From assembly GCF_017948485.1 (NCBI RefSeq), contig NZ_JAFFSX010000015.1, positions 1-64,000 on the forward strand: DNA of 64,000 nt, written 5' to 3'. The translations under genes were made by a program, and so were the position numbers. The stretch comes from Streptomyces sp. GESEQ-35 (GTDB lineage Bacteria; Actinomycetota; Actinomycetes; Streptomycetales; Streptomycetaceae). The number at the start of each line of letters is the position of its first letter. Position 1 is the stretch's first letter. The notes beneath the pieces were generated by a model. That model saw only the letters and a list, made by a program, of their open reading frames with translations. It was not told the DNA's origin and searched no databases. Of this stretch, positions 40,142-48,722 are shown piece by piece.

Positions 40142-40987
40142 TCACATGTACACCGCGTACTCGTCCAGCACCTTCAACACCTCCGCCTCCCCCGCCGGAG
40201 GCAACTGCACCACGACCTCCTCGATGCCAAGGTCGGCATAGTGCGCCAGCTTGCCCGGGGTCGGATAGACGGCGTACGGCACGACCTGGAGCGCCGCCGG
40301 GTCACGGCCCGCCTCCGCCCAGGCGGCCCGCAGCACCGGCATCGACTCCGACAGGCCCCGCCCGCCGATCGGCAGCCATCCGTCGGCGTACTCGCAGATG
40401 TGCGTGAACAGCTTCGGACCGGCCGCCCCGCCGACCAGCGTGCGCGGGCCGACGACCGGGCCGCGCGGCTTCTGCGCGGGCTTGGGGTACGCGAAACTGG
40501 GCCGCACGCTCCCGAACTCGCCCTCGTACGCGGTCGGTTCCTCCGTCCACAGCGCCCGCATCAGCGCCATCCGGTCCCGGACCAGCTCGCGACGCGTCCG
40601 CCACTCCACCCCGTGGTCGGCGGCCTCCTCCACGTTCCAGCCGAAGCCGAGCCCCAGCGTGAACCGGCCGCCCGACAGATGGTCGAGCGTCGCGATCTGC
40701 TTCGCCAGGTCGATCGGGTCGTGCTGGGCCACGAGGGTGATGCCGGTGCCCAGGCCCAGTCGGTCCGTCACGGCGGCGGCCTGGCCCAGCGCGACGAAGG
40801 GGTCGAGCGTACGGCCGTACTCGGGCGGCAGATCCCCGCCCACGGGGTACGGCGTCACGCGCTCGACGGGGATGTGCGTGTGCTCGGGCAGATACAGCCC
40901 GGCGAAGCCCCGCTGCTCCAGCTCTCGGGCGAGCCGGGTCGGGGTGATCGTCTCGTCGGTGAGAAAGATCGTGACGGAGAGGCGCAT
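40142..40987 (-). CDS. LLM-class F420-dependent oxidoreductase
   Basis: 281 residues from ATG 40987 (MRLSVTIFLTDETITPTRLA). Luciferase-like barrel with GFAGLYLPEHTHIP, GLGTGITLVAQHDPIDLAKQ, ATLDHLSGGRFTLGLGFGWN and a C-terminal VVVQLPPAGEAEVLKVLDEY. The TIM-barrel pattern places it in the F420-dependent branch common in actinomycetes; substrate unknown. No strong Shine-Dalgarno sequence. It lies next to FbiC on the same strand, separated by the dispersed repeat. Confidence 0.9.
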   Translation of the reverse strand: MRLSVTIFLTDETITPTRLARELEQRGFAGLYLPEHTHIPVERVTPYPVGGDLPPEYGRTLDPFVALGQAAAVTDRLGLGTGITLVAQHDPIDLAKQIATLDHLSGGRFTLGLGFGWNVEEAADHGVEWRTRRELVRDRMALMRALWTEEPTAYEGEFGSVRPSFAYPKPAQKPRGPVVGPRTLVGGAAGPKLFTHICEYADGWLPIGGRGLSESMPVLRAAWAEAGRDPAALQVVPYAVYPTPGKLAHYADLGIEEVVVQLPPAGEAEVLKVLDEYAVYM

Positions 40988-41120
40988 GGCCCATCTGTAC
41001 CGTGGCGAGCTTCGGATGTCCATACCGACCAGTCGGCATCTATCCCGGTCCCCGCACCGGATGCCTGTGGATCCCCTTTCCTTGTACGGCAGTTCACGTC
41101 AGAGGGCCAGAGTTCCGCCC

Positions 41121-41228
41121 ATGTGCGAAGACGACCAGGGCATCGGCAGACGCGCGCTCTTCGTGACGGGAGCGGCCACCGCGCTCAGGGCCTGTCCGGC
41201 GGATCAGGTCGCAGGAAAGTGGCGGTGA
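41121..41228 (+). pseudogene. severed Tat signal peptide of the downstream metallohydrolase
   Basis: ATG 41121 opens a twin-arginine leader, MCEDDQGIGRRALFVTGAAT followed by AL, after which the frame enters the inserted element at 41187 and stops at 41228. The hydrolase frame on the far side of the element resumes with LGSVSFASAEGG, which supplies the missing end of the leader and an A-S-A cleavage site. Without the insert the two join into one normal Tat signal peptide. Confidence 0.75.
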
Positions 41229-41373
41229 CGGCTCAACGCCGGTGAGCGGGGTCTGGTGCGTGCAGCTGCAAGGCGGAGGAGGGAGTCATGGCGGAGCCAT
41301 GGCGAGTGACGACAACGCGGCAGATGTGCGTGCCAGACCCCGCGTCTGCGGCCTGATCCGGCGGACAGGCCCT
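41187..41373. mobile_element. 187-bp MITE-like element with 28-bp terminal inverted repeats
   Basis: The left end (41187-41214, AGGGCCTGTCCGGCGGATCA...) matches the reverse complement of the right end (41346-41373) at 26 of 28 bases. Inside lies a second inverted repeat, GCGGGGTCTGG (41246-41256) with CCAGACCCCGC (41333-41343). No transposase is encoded, so it must have been mobilised in trans. The insertion splits the Tat leader of the CehA/McbA gene. I cannot define a target-site duplication with confidence. Confidence 0.75.
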
Positions 41374-42819
41374 AGGTTGGGAAGCGTGAGCTTCGCCTCG
41401 GCCGAGGGCGGCCGGAACCAGGAGACGAAGACGGTGCGCGGCACCCTGCCGACCGGATCGCCCGACTTCGTGTATCTGCCGCTCGAAGTCCCGTCCGGTG
41501 TACGGGAGATCAAGGTCGCGTACACCTACGACAAGCCCTCCGTCCCGGCCGGCACCCAAGGCAACGCCCTTGACATCGGCATCTTCGACGAACGCGGCAC
41601 GGAGCTGGGCGGCCGCGGCTTCCGGGGCTGGTCGGGCGGGGCGCGCACGGAGTTCTTCCTCCGCGCGGACGACGCCACGCCCGGATACATCCCCGGGCCG
41701 GTCCGCCCCGGCACCTGGCACATCGCGCTCGGCCCGTACACGGTGGCGCCGCAGGGTCTGCCGTACGAGATCACGATCACGCTGACCTACGGCGCACCGG
41801 GCGCCGTCGTCGAGCCGACGTACCCGCCGTCGCGCGCGAAGGGACGGGGCCGCGCCTGGTACCGGGGCGACTGCCACCTCCACTCCTGGTACTCCGACGG
41901 CCGCCGCACCCCCGCCGAGATCGCGGCGCTCGCGCGGGCCGCGGGGCTGGACTTCATCAACACCTCCGAGCACAACACGCATTCGGCACACGCCCATTGG
42001 GCCGAGGAGGCCGGGGACGACCTGCTGATCATGCTCGGCGAGGAGGTCACGACCAGGAACGGCCACCTGGTCGCGCTCGGCACGGACCCCGGCACTTTCG
42101 TCGACTGGCGGTACCGCGCCCGCGACAACCGTTTCGGCCGGTTCGCCCGCCAGATCCGCCGCGCCGGCGGACTCGTCGTCCCCGCCCACCCGCACGCCAC
42201 CTGCATCGGCTGCAACTGGAAGTTCGGGTTCGGCGAGGCGGACGCGGTCGAGGTGTGGAACGGGCCGTGGACGCCAGACGACGAGGTCGCGCTGGCGGAC
42301 TGGGACGGCATGCTCGTGGCGTCGGTGCGCTCCGAGGGCCGGGACTGGATCCCGGCCATGGGCAACAGTGACGCCCATCGGGACCCGGACGTCGTGGGCC
42401 TCCCCCAGACGGTCGTGCTGGCCGACGACCTGAGCCGGGAGTCCATCCAGGCGGGCATCCGGGCGGGGCGGTCGTACGTCGCCGAGTCCCAGCACGTGTC
42501 GCTGGCCTTCACCGCGTCGGGCGGGCGGGGTGAACACGCGGGCATCGGCGAGCGGTTGGAGGTCGACCGCGACAGCCCGGTGACCGTCCGCGTGGACGTC
42601 ACCGGTGCTCCGCGCTGCACGGTCCGACTCGTCACCGATCAGGGCGTGCTGTTCACGAGTGCGCCGTTGCCGGTGTCGGGAGTGGGGAGTGTGGAGTGGC
42701 GGACGACGGCGTCGTATGCGACGTATGTCCGTGCGGAGCTGAGGCACGAGACGGTGATCGGGCTTTTGCCGGGGGCGTTGGCGGCGTTCAGTAATCCCAT
42801 TTTTCTGGGGCGGCGGTAG
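41299..42819 (+). CDS. CehA/McbA-family metallohydrolase (PHP domain), leader disrupted
   Basis: About 506 residues from ATG 41299, which now lies inside the inserted element; GTG 41242 is an alternative. An N-terminal beta-sandwich part (TLPTGSPDFVYLPLEVPSGV) is followed by a PHP-type core: WYRGDCHLHSWYSDGRRTPA, DFINTSEHNTHSAHAHW, MLGEEVTTRNGHLVALG, GGLVVPAHPHAT and AMGNSDAHRDPD. All expected metal-binding His/Asp/Glu are present. Relatives are carbaryl or other ester/phosphoester hydrolases. The original protein carried a Tat leader, so export is probably lost although the catalytic part is intact. Confidence 0.85.
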   Translation: MASDDNAADVRARPRVCGLIRRTGPRLGSVSFASAEGGRNQETKTVRGTLPTGSPDFVYLPLEVPSGVREIKVAYTYDKPSVPAGTQGNALDIGIFDERGTELGGRGFRGWSGGARTEFFLRADDATPGYIPGPVRPGTWHIALGPYTVAPQGLPYEITITLTYGAPGAVVEPTYPPSRAKGRGRAWYRGDCHLHSWYSDGRRTPAEIAALARAAGLDFINTSEHNTHSAHAHWAEEAGDDLLIMLGEEVTTRNGHLVALGTDPGTFVDWRYRARDNRFGRFARQIRRAGGLVVPAHPHATCIGCNWKFGFGEADAVEVWNGPWTPDDEVALADWDGMLVASVRSEGRDWIPAMGNSDAHRDPDVVGLPQTVVLADDLSRESIQAGIRAGRSYVAESQHVSLAFTASGGRGEHAGIGERLEVDRDSPVTVRVDVTGAPRCTVRLVTDQGVLFTSAPLPVSGVGSVEWRTTASYATYVRAELRHETVIGLLPGALAAFSNPIFLGRR

Positions 42820-42902
42820 CGATCCGTCCGCAACGACCGGCGCCGGAACACGGTCGGCATCCGCACACGAACACCGAGCGTGAGGTCAGGCATTGAAGTG
42901 CT

Positions 42903-42922
42903 CTCCCGCCTGAAGGTGGGAG
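42903..42922 (+). repeat. IS200/IS605-type end hairpin
   Basis: CTCCCGCC-TGAA-GGTGGGAG folds with one wobble pair, then ATTCC. This hairpin is typical of the ends of IS605-family elements in actinomycetes. It lies just ahead of the TnpA fragment. Confidence 0.5.
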
Positions 42923-42967
42923 ATTCCTGCCTACCTCGCGGTGGCGGGCTTGACGCGGCGAGCGCGC

Positions 42968-43084
42968 CTGACGACTCTGTGGGGCGGGCGCTTCTGGTCC
43001 GGCTCCTACTTCGCGGGAAGCTGCGGCGGAGCACCACTGACCGTCGTACGCCACTACATCGAGAACCAGCAGCGCCCCGTGTGA
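42968..43084 (+). pseudogene. IS200/IS605 TnpA transposase, C-terminal fragment
   Basis: Thirty-eight codons and a TGA read LTTLWGGRFWSGSYFAGSCG, then GAPLTVVRHYIENQQRPV. This is the conserved end of Y1 transposases (L-W-G-G-R-x-W-x-x-S-Y-F ... V-x-x-Y-I-E-x-Q). The His-u-His motif and the rest are missing. Confidence 0.7.
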
Positions 43085-43182
43085 GCAACCTTCCTGAAGC
43101 GCAGCAGGCACCGTTTCCAAGCTTCCCATGTGACGTGAACCGCCCCCTTCACGGGCCGTCGCGGGTACCGAAGAATCGCGGT

Positions 43183-44595
43183 ATGTCCTCCCGAGACCCG
43201 GCCAGGGCCCGGTCCCGGCGGGAGGCCCTGGCACTGACGGCCGCGGCGACCGTTCTGGCCGGGTGCGCTTCCCGTTCGTCACCGAGCCCGAGCCCCAGTC
43301 CCAGCCCCGCCCGTACGAGTCGTATGCCGACGCGGCTGCCACTCGTCCTCGCGGTGCATCCCACCCGGGCGCTCGGACTGGCCGCCGACCGGGGGCTGCT
43401 GACGGACGTACAGGACGGCGGGCGGGTGACCTGGGAGCAGCTGGGCGGGACAGGCGGGCGCGCACGGGTCGTACGCGGGGCATCGGGGTCCGACCGGGAC
43501 GCGGTCATGGCCGTACGAGACGACCCGGACGCCATCGCCCTCGTACGGGCGGACGCGCTGGACCCGGGCGTGGCCGCGCTACCGGTCGACGGCCGGGACC
43601 CGGTGACGGAGCCCGGCAGCTATCCGGTGACCGTCGCCTCGGACAAGGGACCGGACACGGTCGTCACCACTCTCTGGGCCGGCGACATCATGCTCGGCAG
43701 GCGGGTCGGTGAGGGGATCGCGCGGGCCGGGGATCCCGGGTTGCCGTTCCGGCGGACGGCGGGTCGGCTGGCGGCGGCCGATCTGACCGTCGGGAACCTG
43801 GAGTGCACCCTGTCCCGCGCCGGGCCGCCCACCCAGGGCGGCGACTCCTTCGCCGCCGACCCTGCCGTGCTCGGGGCCCTGCGCGGGGCGGGCTTCGACG
43901 TCCTCACACTGGCCAACAACCACCTCGGCGACTTCGGTCCGGAGGCGCTGCGCCGGACCGTACGGGCGGTGCGCGAGGCGGGTTTCGCGACGACCGGAGC
44001 GGGCGAGAACCTGGCGGCGGCGCGGGAACCGGCGATCGTACGGGCGCGGGGCGTGCGCTTCGGGATCCTCGCCTTCAACGCGATCGGCGAGACACCGGCG
44101 GCGGGACGGACGACGCCGGGTGCGGTGCAGGTACGGATGCCACCGCGGACGGGCCCGCTGAACGCGTCCGACATGGCGGCGCTGGAGGCGTCGGTTCGGG
44201 AGGTGCGGGGGCAGGTGGACGTGGTGGTCGTCTGCCCGCACTGGGGGCAGCAGTACACGCACCGCCCGGTGGAGGAACAGCACACCGTCGCCCGGCGGCT
44301 CGTCGACGCGGGCGCGGACGCGGTGATCGCCTCACATCCGCACTGGGTCCAGGGCATGGAGCTCTACCGGGACCGGCTCGTCGCGCACTCCCTCGGCAAC
44401 TTCGTCTTCGACATGGACTTCTCACGCCAGGTACGGCAGGGCGTGGTGCTGGAGTTGGTGTTCTGGGGCGCGCGGGCGATGGCGGCGAGGCTGCTGCCGG
44501 TGCGGATCGGAGACGACCATGTGCCGTATTTCCTGGGGGCCGGGAGCGGGGAGGCGCGCGAGATCCTGGCGGATGTGTGGGGGGCGAGCGCGTAG
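43183..44595 (+). CDS. CapA-family lipoprotein (PGA_cap metallophosphatase fold)
   Basis: 470 residues. SRREALALTAAATVLAGC gives a lipobox (LAGC) and a possible twin-arginine pair, followed by a Ser-Pro linker. An unusual ~110-residue segment precedes the CapA domain, which has GDIMLGRRVGEG, VGNLECTLS, LTLANNHLGDFGPEAL, VVVCPHWGQQY, VIASHPHWVQGME and HSLGNFVFDMDF. All metal ligands are present. The family is linked to poly-gamma-glutamate or surface-polymer handling. ATG 43183 follows the IS605 remnant; no strong ribosome site. Confidence 0.9.
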   Translation: MSSRDPARARSRREALALTAAATVLAGCASRSSPSPSPSPSPARTSRMPTRLPLVLAVHPTRALGLAADRGLLTDVQDGGRVTWEQLGGTGGRARVVRGASGSDRDAVMAVRDDPDAIALVRADALDPGVAALPVDGRDPVTEPGSYPVTVASDKGPDTVVTTLWAGDIMLGRRVGEGIARAGDPGLPFRRTAGRLAAADLTVGNLECTLSRAGPPTQGGDSFAADPAVLGALRGAGFDVLTLANNHLGDFGPEALRRTVRAVREAGFATTGAGENLAAAREPAIVRARGVRFGILAFNAIGETPAAGRTTPGAVQVRMPPRTGPLNASDMAALEASVREVRGQVDVVVVCPHWGQQYTHRPVEEQHTVARRLVDAGADAVIASHPHWVQGMELYRDRLVAHSLGNFVFDMDFSRQVRQGVVLELVFWGARAMAARLLPVRIGDDHVPYFLGAGSGEAREILADVWGASA

Positions 44596-44652
44596 TGGAA
44601 CCGATCGATCCCTCCTGGCGTCGTGACGTCCATGGCGCAGGGTGGGAGCACG

Positions 44653-44805
44653 ATGGGAGAGGAACCTACGTGGGCGGAGCTGCTGCTGGGCTTTGGCCTC
44701 ATCGCGGCCGTCCCTACCGTCATCGGAGGGGCGTTGTTCCTTTCCCTGTTCGGACTGACGATGTGGGTAACGGCACCGCTGCGGCGGCGCAGGCGTTCCC
44801 GCTAG
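44653..44805 (+). CDS. small single-span membrane protein (50 aa)
   Basis: ATG 44653 is preceded by GGGTGGGAG. MGEEPTWAELLLGFGLIAAV and PTVIGGALFLSLFGLTMWV form one or two hydrophobic helices, and the protein ends in a strongly basic RRRRRSR tail expected to stay in the cytoplasm. No family recognised. It follows the CapA gene by 57 bases and may be co-transcribed. Confidence 0.6.
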   Translation: MGEEPTWAELLLGFGLIAAVPTVIGGALFLSLFGLTMWVTAPLRRRRRSR

Positions 44806-44832
44806 GGAATTTCGGCAGTGATGAGCAACGGC

Positions 44833-45837
44833 CTAGGTGTCGCTGTCGAAGGCGATGTGCAGATGATCCCGATGGACGCGATCGGAGAAGAACCCCCCGC
44901 CCCCGAGCAGCCGTGGCCCGCCGATGTTGTACGCGCCGGCCCGCGCCGCGGCCCGCATGAACCCGTCGACGAGCGAGTCGGGAGTCTCGGGATCGATCAC
45001 CGCCCGTCCGTCGACCGCCCACACGTCGAAGGCACGCATCCGCGTGTGATCGCTGAGCCGGTTCGTCCCGAAGACGTTCCGCGGATGCCCGGTGTGCACG
45101 ACGCTCACATCGATCTCGTACGTCTCCGCGAGCGCGAGCAACGCCCGCAGTGGCTTGGGCCGTAGCTGCCCGGCCCGTACGTCGGCTTCGGCGGCGGGCG
45201 GGAGATGGATGCGGTCGTGGCTGACGACCTGCTCGATGAGCGTGCCCGGCCGGGCGAGCGGCGGCGCGGGACGGGAGGGGTACAACTCGCCGACCACCCA
45301 CCCTCCGGGCAACCGATTCAGCCGTACGTCGACGGTGGCCCCGCCCGCCTCGACACCTCCGTCCGCCCCGCGGCCCCACTGGCGTACGGCGACGAGAACA
45401 CTGGCCCGGGTGGCCAGCAGCCCGCCGTACTGCGCGGCGATGATCCGGGCGGTGGCCTCGGTACCGGCGTCGAGGAGGGGGCGGGCCTGGGCGACAAGGC
45501 CGGGCGCGGCCGCGGCGGACACCCCTTGGGCTTCCGCCCGCTGCCTGGCGGCCCCGGTTCCGTCCTGCCCCGCCGGCCAGGTACCGAGGGCTTCGAGCAG
45601 CCGCACGGCGGACCGCTTGGCCTGGGGCTCGACCTCGGTGCGGACGAGGGGCCAGGGGGAGGCGGAGGGGAGCGGGGACCGGGTGGGGGTGGGAGACGGC
45701 GACGGGGCGGGACTCCTTGAACGCGCGCCGGGCGAGGCCTCGGGCTGCTTGCCGCCCTCGTCCGAGGTGCAGCCGACGAGCCCGAGTCCAGCCGCTGCGG
45801 CGGCCAGGAGGAGGGTCCGCCTTGCTGGTGCGGTCAC
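44833..45837 (-). CDS. lipoprotein with M15/D-Ala-D-Ala carboxypeptidase-like metallopeptidase domain
   Basis: 334 residues from GTG 45837. The N-terminal signal peptide with lipobox (LLLAAAAAGLGLVGC) is followed by a Ser/Pro-rich linker. A central alpha-helical part (~80-190) precedes a C-terminal domain with TNRLSDHTRMRAFDVWAVDG (S-x-H-x6-D zinc motif) and DRVHRDHLHIAFD (second His-x-His), matching LAS/M15-type peptidases. Likely cleaves cell-wall peptides outside the membrane; activity is inferred. Confidence 0.75.
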   Translation of the reverse strand: MTAPARRTLLLAAAAAGLGLVGCTSDEGGKQPEASPGARSRSPAPSPSPTPTRSPLPSASPWPLVRTEVEPQAKRSAVRLLEALGTWPAGQDGTGAARQRAEAQGVSAAAAPGLVAQARPLLDAGTEATARIIAAQYGGLLATRASVLVAVRQWGRGADGGVEAGGATVDVRLNRLPGGWVVGELYPSRPAPPLARPGTLIEQVVSHDRIHLPPAAEADVRAGQLRPKPLRALLALAETYEIDVSVVHTGHPRNVFGTNRLSDHTRMRAFDVWAVDGRAVIDPETPDSLVDGFMRAAARAGAYNIGGPRLLGGGGFFSDRVHRDHLHIAFDSDT

Positions 45838-45919
45838 TTCATCAGGGTGACGTGGTGGACGGAGGGGCTGTCAAGACGGGACGCCTCATTCCAGCACCTG
45901 CGGACCACGCACGGTCTTG

Positions 45920-46681
45920 TCAGGCGGCCTTGACGACGGTGCCGGTGGCTTCGAGGGCGGTGACTTCGTCGGGGGATGCCGTGGTGTCGGTGACGAGGGT
46001 GTGCAGGAGTGTGGACGGGCCGACGTGGGCGTAGGCGGTGTGGCCGAGTTTGCTGCCGTCGGCTGCGACGACGATGCGGCGGGCGGAGGCGATGCCGGCC
46101 TTCTTCACGGCCGCGTCGTCGAGGTCGTAGGCGGTCAGGCCCTCGGCAGCGCTCAGACCGCAGCAGCCCATGATCGCGGTGTCGAAGCGCAGTGCCGCCA
46201 GGGACGCGAGGGTGAGCGGGCCGGTGAGGGCACCCTCGGCGGCCCGGGGCTGCCCGCCGGGCACCATCAGCGTGGCGCGGCCCGGGCCCTCGCCGAATAC
46301 CTGGATGGCTTGCAGGGACAGGGGCATCACCGTGACCGGCCGACGGCGCAGCAGATGGGCGATCTCCAGGCAGGTGGTGCCGCTGTCGAGGAGAACGGTC
46401 TCGCCGTCGGCGACGAGCGAGGACACCTCGGCAGCGATGCGGCGCTTGGCCTCGACGGCCTCGTGCGCACGCAGCGCGAAGGGCGGCTCCTCACCCCTGA
46501 GCAGCAGGGTGCGCGCTCCACCGCGGACACGTTCGAGTACGCCTTGCGCGGCCAGTGCGTCGAGGTCGCGCCGGATGGTCATTTCGGAGGCGCCGGTCAG
46601 TTGGGCGAGTTCCTGGACCGTGCTCCTTCCCGACTCCCTGACGGCCTGCGCGATCATCCCGTGCCGGTCTGCGTTGCTCAT
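45920..46681 (-). CDS. DeoR/GlpR-family transcriptional regulator
   Basis: 253 residues (ATG 46681; 46696 possible). Helix-turn-helix: RHGMIAQAVRESGRSTVQEL, AQLTGASEMTIRRDLDALAA, GVLERVRGGA. The C-terminal DeoRC sugar-phosphate sensor domain has ILLDSGTT-like VLLDSGTTCLEIAHLL and IVVAADGSKLGH. Expected to repress a carbohydrate transport or metabolism gene. The divergent MFS gene, with AACGAACATG/CATGTTCGTT repeats between them, is the obvious target. Confidence 0.93.
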   Translation of the reverse strand: MSNADRHGMIAQAVRESGRSTVQELAQLTGASEMTIRRDLDALAAQGVLERVRGGARTLLLRGEEPPFALRAHEAVEAKRRIAAEVSSLVADGETVLLDSGTTCLEIAHLLRRRPVTVMPLSLQAIQVFGEGPGRATLMVPGGQPRAAEGALTGPLTLASLAALRFDTAIMGCCGLSAAEGLTAYDLDDAAVKKAGIASARRIVVAADGSKLGHTAYAHVGPSTLLHTLVTDTTASPDEVTALEATGTVVKAA

Positions 46682-46703
46682 ACCGTGATTGAACACCCCA
46701 CCA

Positions 46704-46758
46704 AACGAACATGCAATGTGTGCGAAACGACAGTTTTCAAACGCTCATCATGTTCGTT
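46704..46758. promoter_or_regulatory. candidate DeoR operator pair
   Basis: AACGAACATG (46704-46713) and CATGTTCGTT (46749-46758) are perfect 10-bp inverted repeats 35 bases apart, in the 89-bp region between the DeoR regulator and the MFS gene. The second arm lies 13 bases before the MFS start. The arrangement fits repression of both. Confidence 0.7.
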
Positions 46759-46770
46759 AGCGTGGCTGAC

Positions 46771-47976
46771 ATGGATCATTCGCTTCGAGCCGCACGCGTG
46801 GCGACCTACGTCTACTTCGTCCTCTGCGGCACCACGATGGGCACCTGGGTGGTGCACATCCCAGCTGTCGAGGAGCGCGTCGGCATCAGCCACGCGACGC
46901 TCGGGGGACTGCTGGTGCTGCTGGGGCTGGGGGCTTTCATCGGCATGCAGGTGGCCGGGCGGATGACCGACCGTCTCGGAGCGCGCGTTGTCGTTCCCGC
47001 CGCCGGAGTGCTGTGCAGCGCGGCCCTGGTGCTGCCCGGCCTTCCCCGGGACCCGTGGACGCTGGCAGGCGCCCTGCTGGCCTTCGGTTTCTGCAACGGC
47101 TGCCTGGACGTGAGCATGAACGCCCACGCCGTGCACGTGGAGAAGGCGTACGGCCGTCCCGTCATGTCCGCCTTCCACGCCACGTTCTCGGTCGGCGGCG
47201 TCCTTGCCGCGCTCGTCGCAGCGGCCACGGCGAACGCCGATCTGAGTCCGGCCGCGGGCATGGCAGCGGTGGGAGCCCTGGGCATCGTGATCGCCCTGGT
47301 GTCGGCCCGCGCCCTGCTGCCGAAGGAACCCGCCGCCGACGCCGACGCCGACTCCGTAGAGGAGGCCGGGCAAGCGCCGACCACCAAGCGACGCAGCGCC
47401 GGCGGACGTATCTGGGTCCTCGCCGCCCTGGCCCTCATGGTCATGCTGTGCGAGGGAGCCGCCAACGACTGGAGCGCCCTGCACCTGAAGGACATCTTCG
47501 GTGCGTCCGCGAGCACCGCCGCCTTCGCGTACGGCACCTTCGCAGCGACCATGACCATCGGCCGGCTGCTCGCCGACCGCCTCGTGGCCCGGTTCGGGGC
47601 GATGGCGGTCCTGCGCCACGGCGCGGCCACGGCCGCCGTCGGCATCACGATCGTGGCCTTCTCCCCATGGGTCTGGACCGCGTTCGCGGGCTGGGCGCTG
47701 TTCGGTCTGGGGCTGTCCGGCTGCGTCCCGCAGTTGTTCAGCGCGGCCGGGCACGCCGACCCCTCCGCGGCGGGGGCCAACGTCTCGCGCGTCGCCGGGC
47801 TCGGCTACGTCGGCATGCTCGCCGGCCCCGCTGTCATCGGCTGGCTGACCCACCTCGTCCCCTTGAACCACACCTTCGTACTGCTGACCGTGCTGTGCGC
47901 GATCACCGCCGTGGCCGCCAGGATCCTGCGCACCGGATCCGACCGCACGCGCGAGATGGCACACGGCACCCTCTGA
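46771..47976 (+). CDS. MFS transporter under DeoR control
   Basis: 401 residues from ATG 46771 (MDHSLRAARVATYVYFVLCG). Twelve helices. GRMTDRLGARVVV after helix 2 is the MFS motif A, with GFCNGCLDVSMNAHAVHVEK in the middle and a hydrophilic loop (~188-208). The D-V-S-M-N-A-x-A segment is shared with the FucP/YbjJ-type group. The substrate is probably a sugar or sugar derivative given the DeoR partner and the downstream HAD phosphatase, but no enzyme identifies it. Confidence 0.9.
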   Translation: MDHSLRAARVATYVYFVLCGTTMGTWVVHIPAVEERVGISHATLGGLLVLLGLGAFIGMQVAGRMTDRLGARVVVPAAGVLCSAALVLPGLPRDPWTLAGALLAFGFCNGCLDVSMNAHAVHVEKAYGRPVMSAFHATFSVGGVLAALVAAATANADLSPAAGMAAVGALGIVIALVSARALLPKEPAADADADSVEEAGQAPTTKRRSAGGRIWVLAALALMVMLCEGAANDWSALHLKDIFGASASTAAFAYGTFAATMTIGRLLADRLVARFGAMAVLRHGAATAAVGITIVAFSPWVWTAFAGWALFGLGLSGCVPQLFSAAGHADPSAAGANVSRVAGLGYVGMLAGPAVIGWLTHLVPLNHTFVLLTVLCAITAVAARILRTGSDRTREMAHGTL

Positions 47977-48051
47977 CCGCCTGTGCGGCGCGGCTCACTC
48001 CGTGCCGCACAGGCTTCCCCTCGGCCGCCAGAACCCGGAGGAACCCTCACC

Positions 48052-48714
48052 ATGCCCACCGACCGCAGCATCGTGCTGTTCGACCTCTTCGGGGTCATCG
48101 CCCGCCACCAACGCCCGGGCGCCCTGGGCAGGATGGCCGCCCGCTGCCACGCACCCACCGACGCCTTCACCACGGCCTACTGGGCCTGCCGCCCGCCCTA
48201 CGACGCCGGCCGGCAGTCCGCGCCCGAGTACTGGACCGCCGTACTGCGATGGCTGTCCCTGCCCGTCGACGCCGACACGATCGAGGAACTGCGCCTCACC
48301 GATATCGACAGTTGGTCACGCGTCGACAACCGGATGGTCGCCTACGCCCGGTCCCTCCGCGATGTCGCCGAGGTCGCCCTGCTGTCCAACATCCCCTCGG
48401 ACCACGCGGACGCCTTCCTCGCCGCGCAGCCCTGGCTGCACGATCTGGACCACGTCGCCTTCTCCGGGAAGATCAACGCGGCGAAGCCTGCCCCAGCGGC
48501 CTTCCAGCACTGCGTCGTCGCCATGCGGGCCGCCCCGGCCGACTTCCTCTTCGTCGACGACCGCGAGGAGAACGTCCGCGCCGCGGAGGCCACCGGTATG
48601 CACGGACATGTCTTCACCGACCGCGATGAGCTGGCGGCCGTCGTCGACACCTGGTTGCAGACGCGACGACGCACCGCTGTCACTCACCGGCCCCCGCCCG
48701 CTCAAGGCTGCTAG
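48052..48714 (+). CDS. HAD-superfamily hydrolase (subfamily IA)
   Basis: 220 residues from ATG 48052 with GGAGGAA upstream. Motif I is VLFDLFGVIAR (Asp nucleophile, D-L-F-G variant), motif II ALLSNIP, motif III SGKINAAKPAPAAF (Lys) and motif IV FLFVDDREENVRAAEATGMH. All four are present. Probably a sugar-phosphate or haloacid-type phosphatase working with the MFS importer 75 bases upstream, with which it may be co-transcribed. Confidence 0.9.
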   Translation: MPTDRSIVLFDLFGVIARHQRPGALGRMAARCHAPTDAFTTAYWACRPPYDAGRQSAPEYWTAVLRWLSLPVDADTIEELRLTDIDSWSRVDNRMVAYARSLRDVAEVALLSNIPSDHADAFLAAQPWLHDLDHVAFSGKINAAKPAPAAFQHCVVAMRAAPADFLFVDDREENVRAAEATGMHGHVFTDRDELAAVVDTWLQTRRRTAVTHRPPPAQGC

Positions 48715-48722
48715 GGCCTGTC

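Larger units (their letters stand above)
42820..43182. other. 363-bp region holding an IS200/IS605 remnant
   Basis: No complete gene. The middle holds a hairpin and the C-terminal end of a TnpA frame, annotated separately. The rest shows no structure I recognise. Confidence 0.6.
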
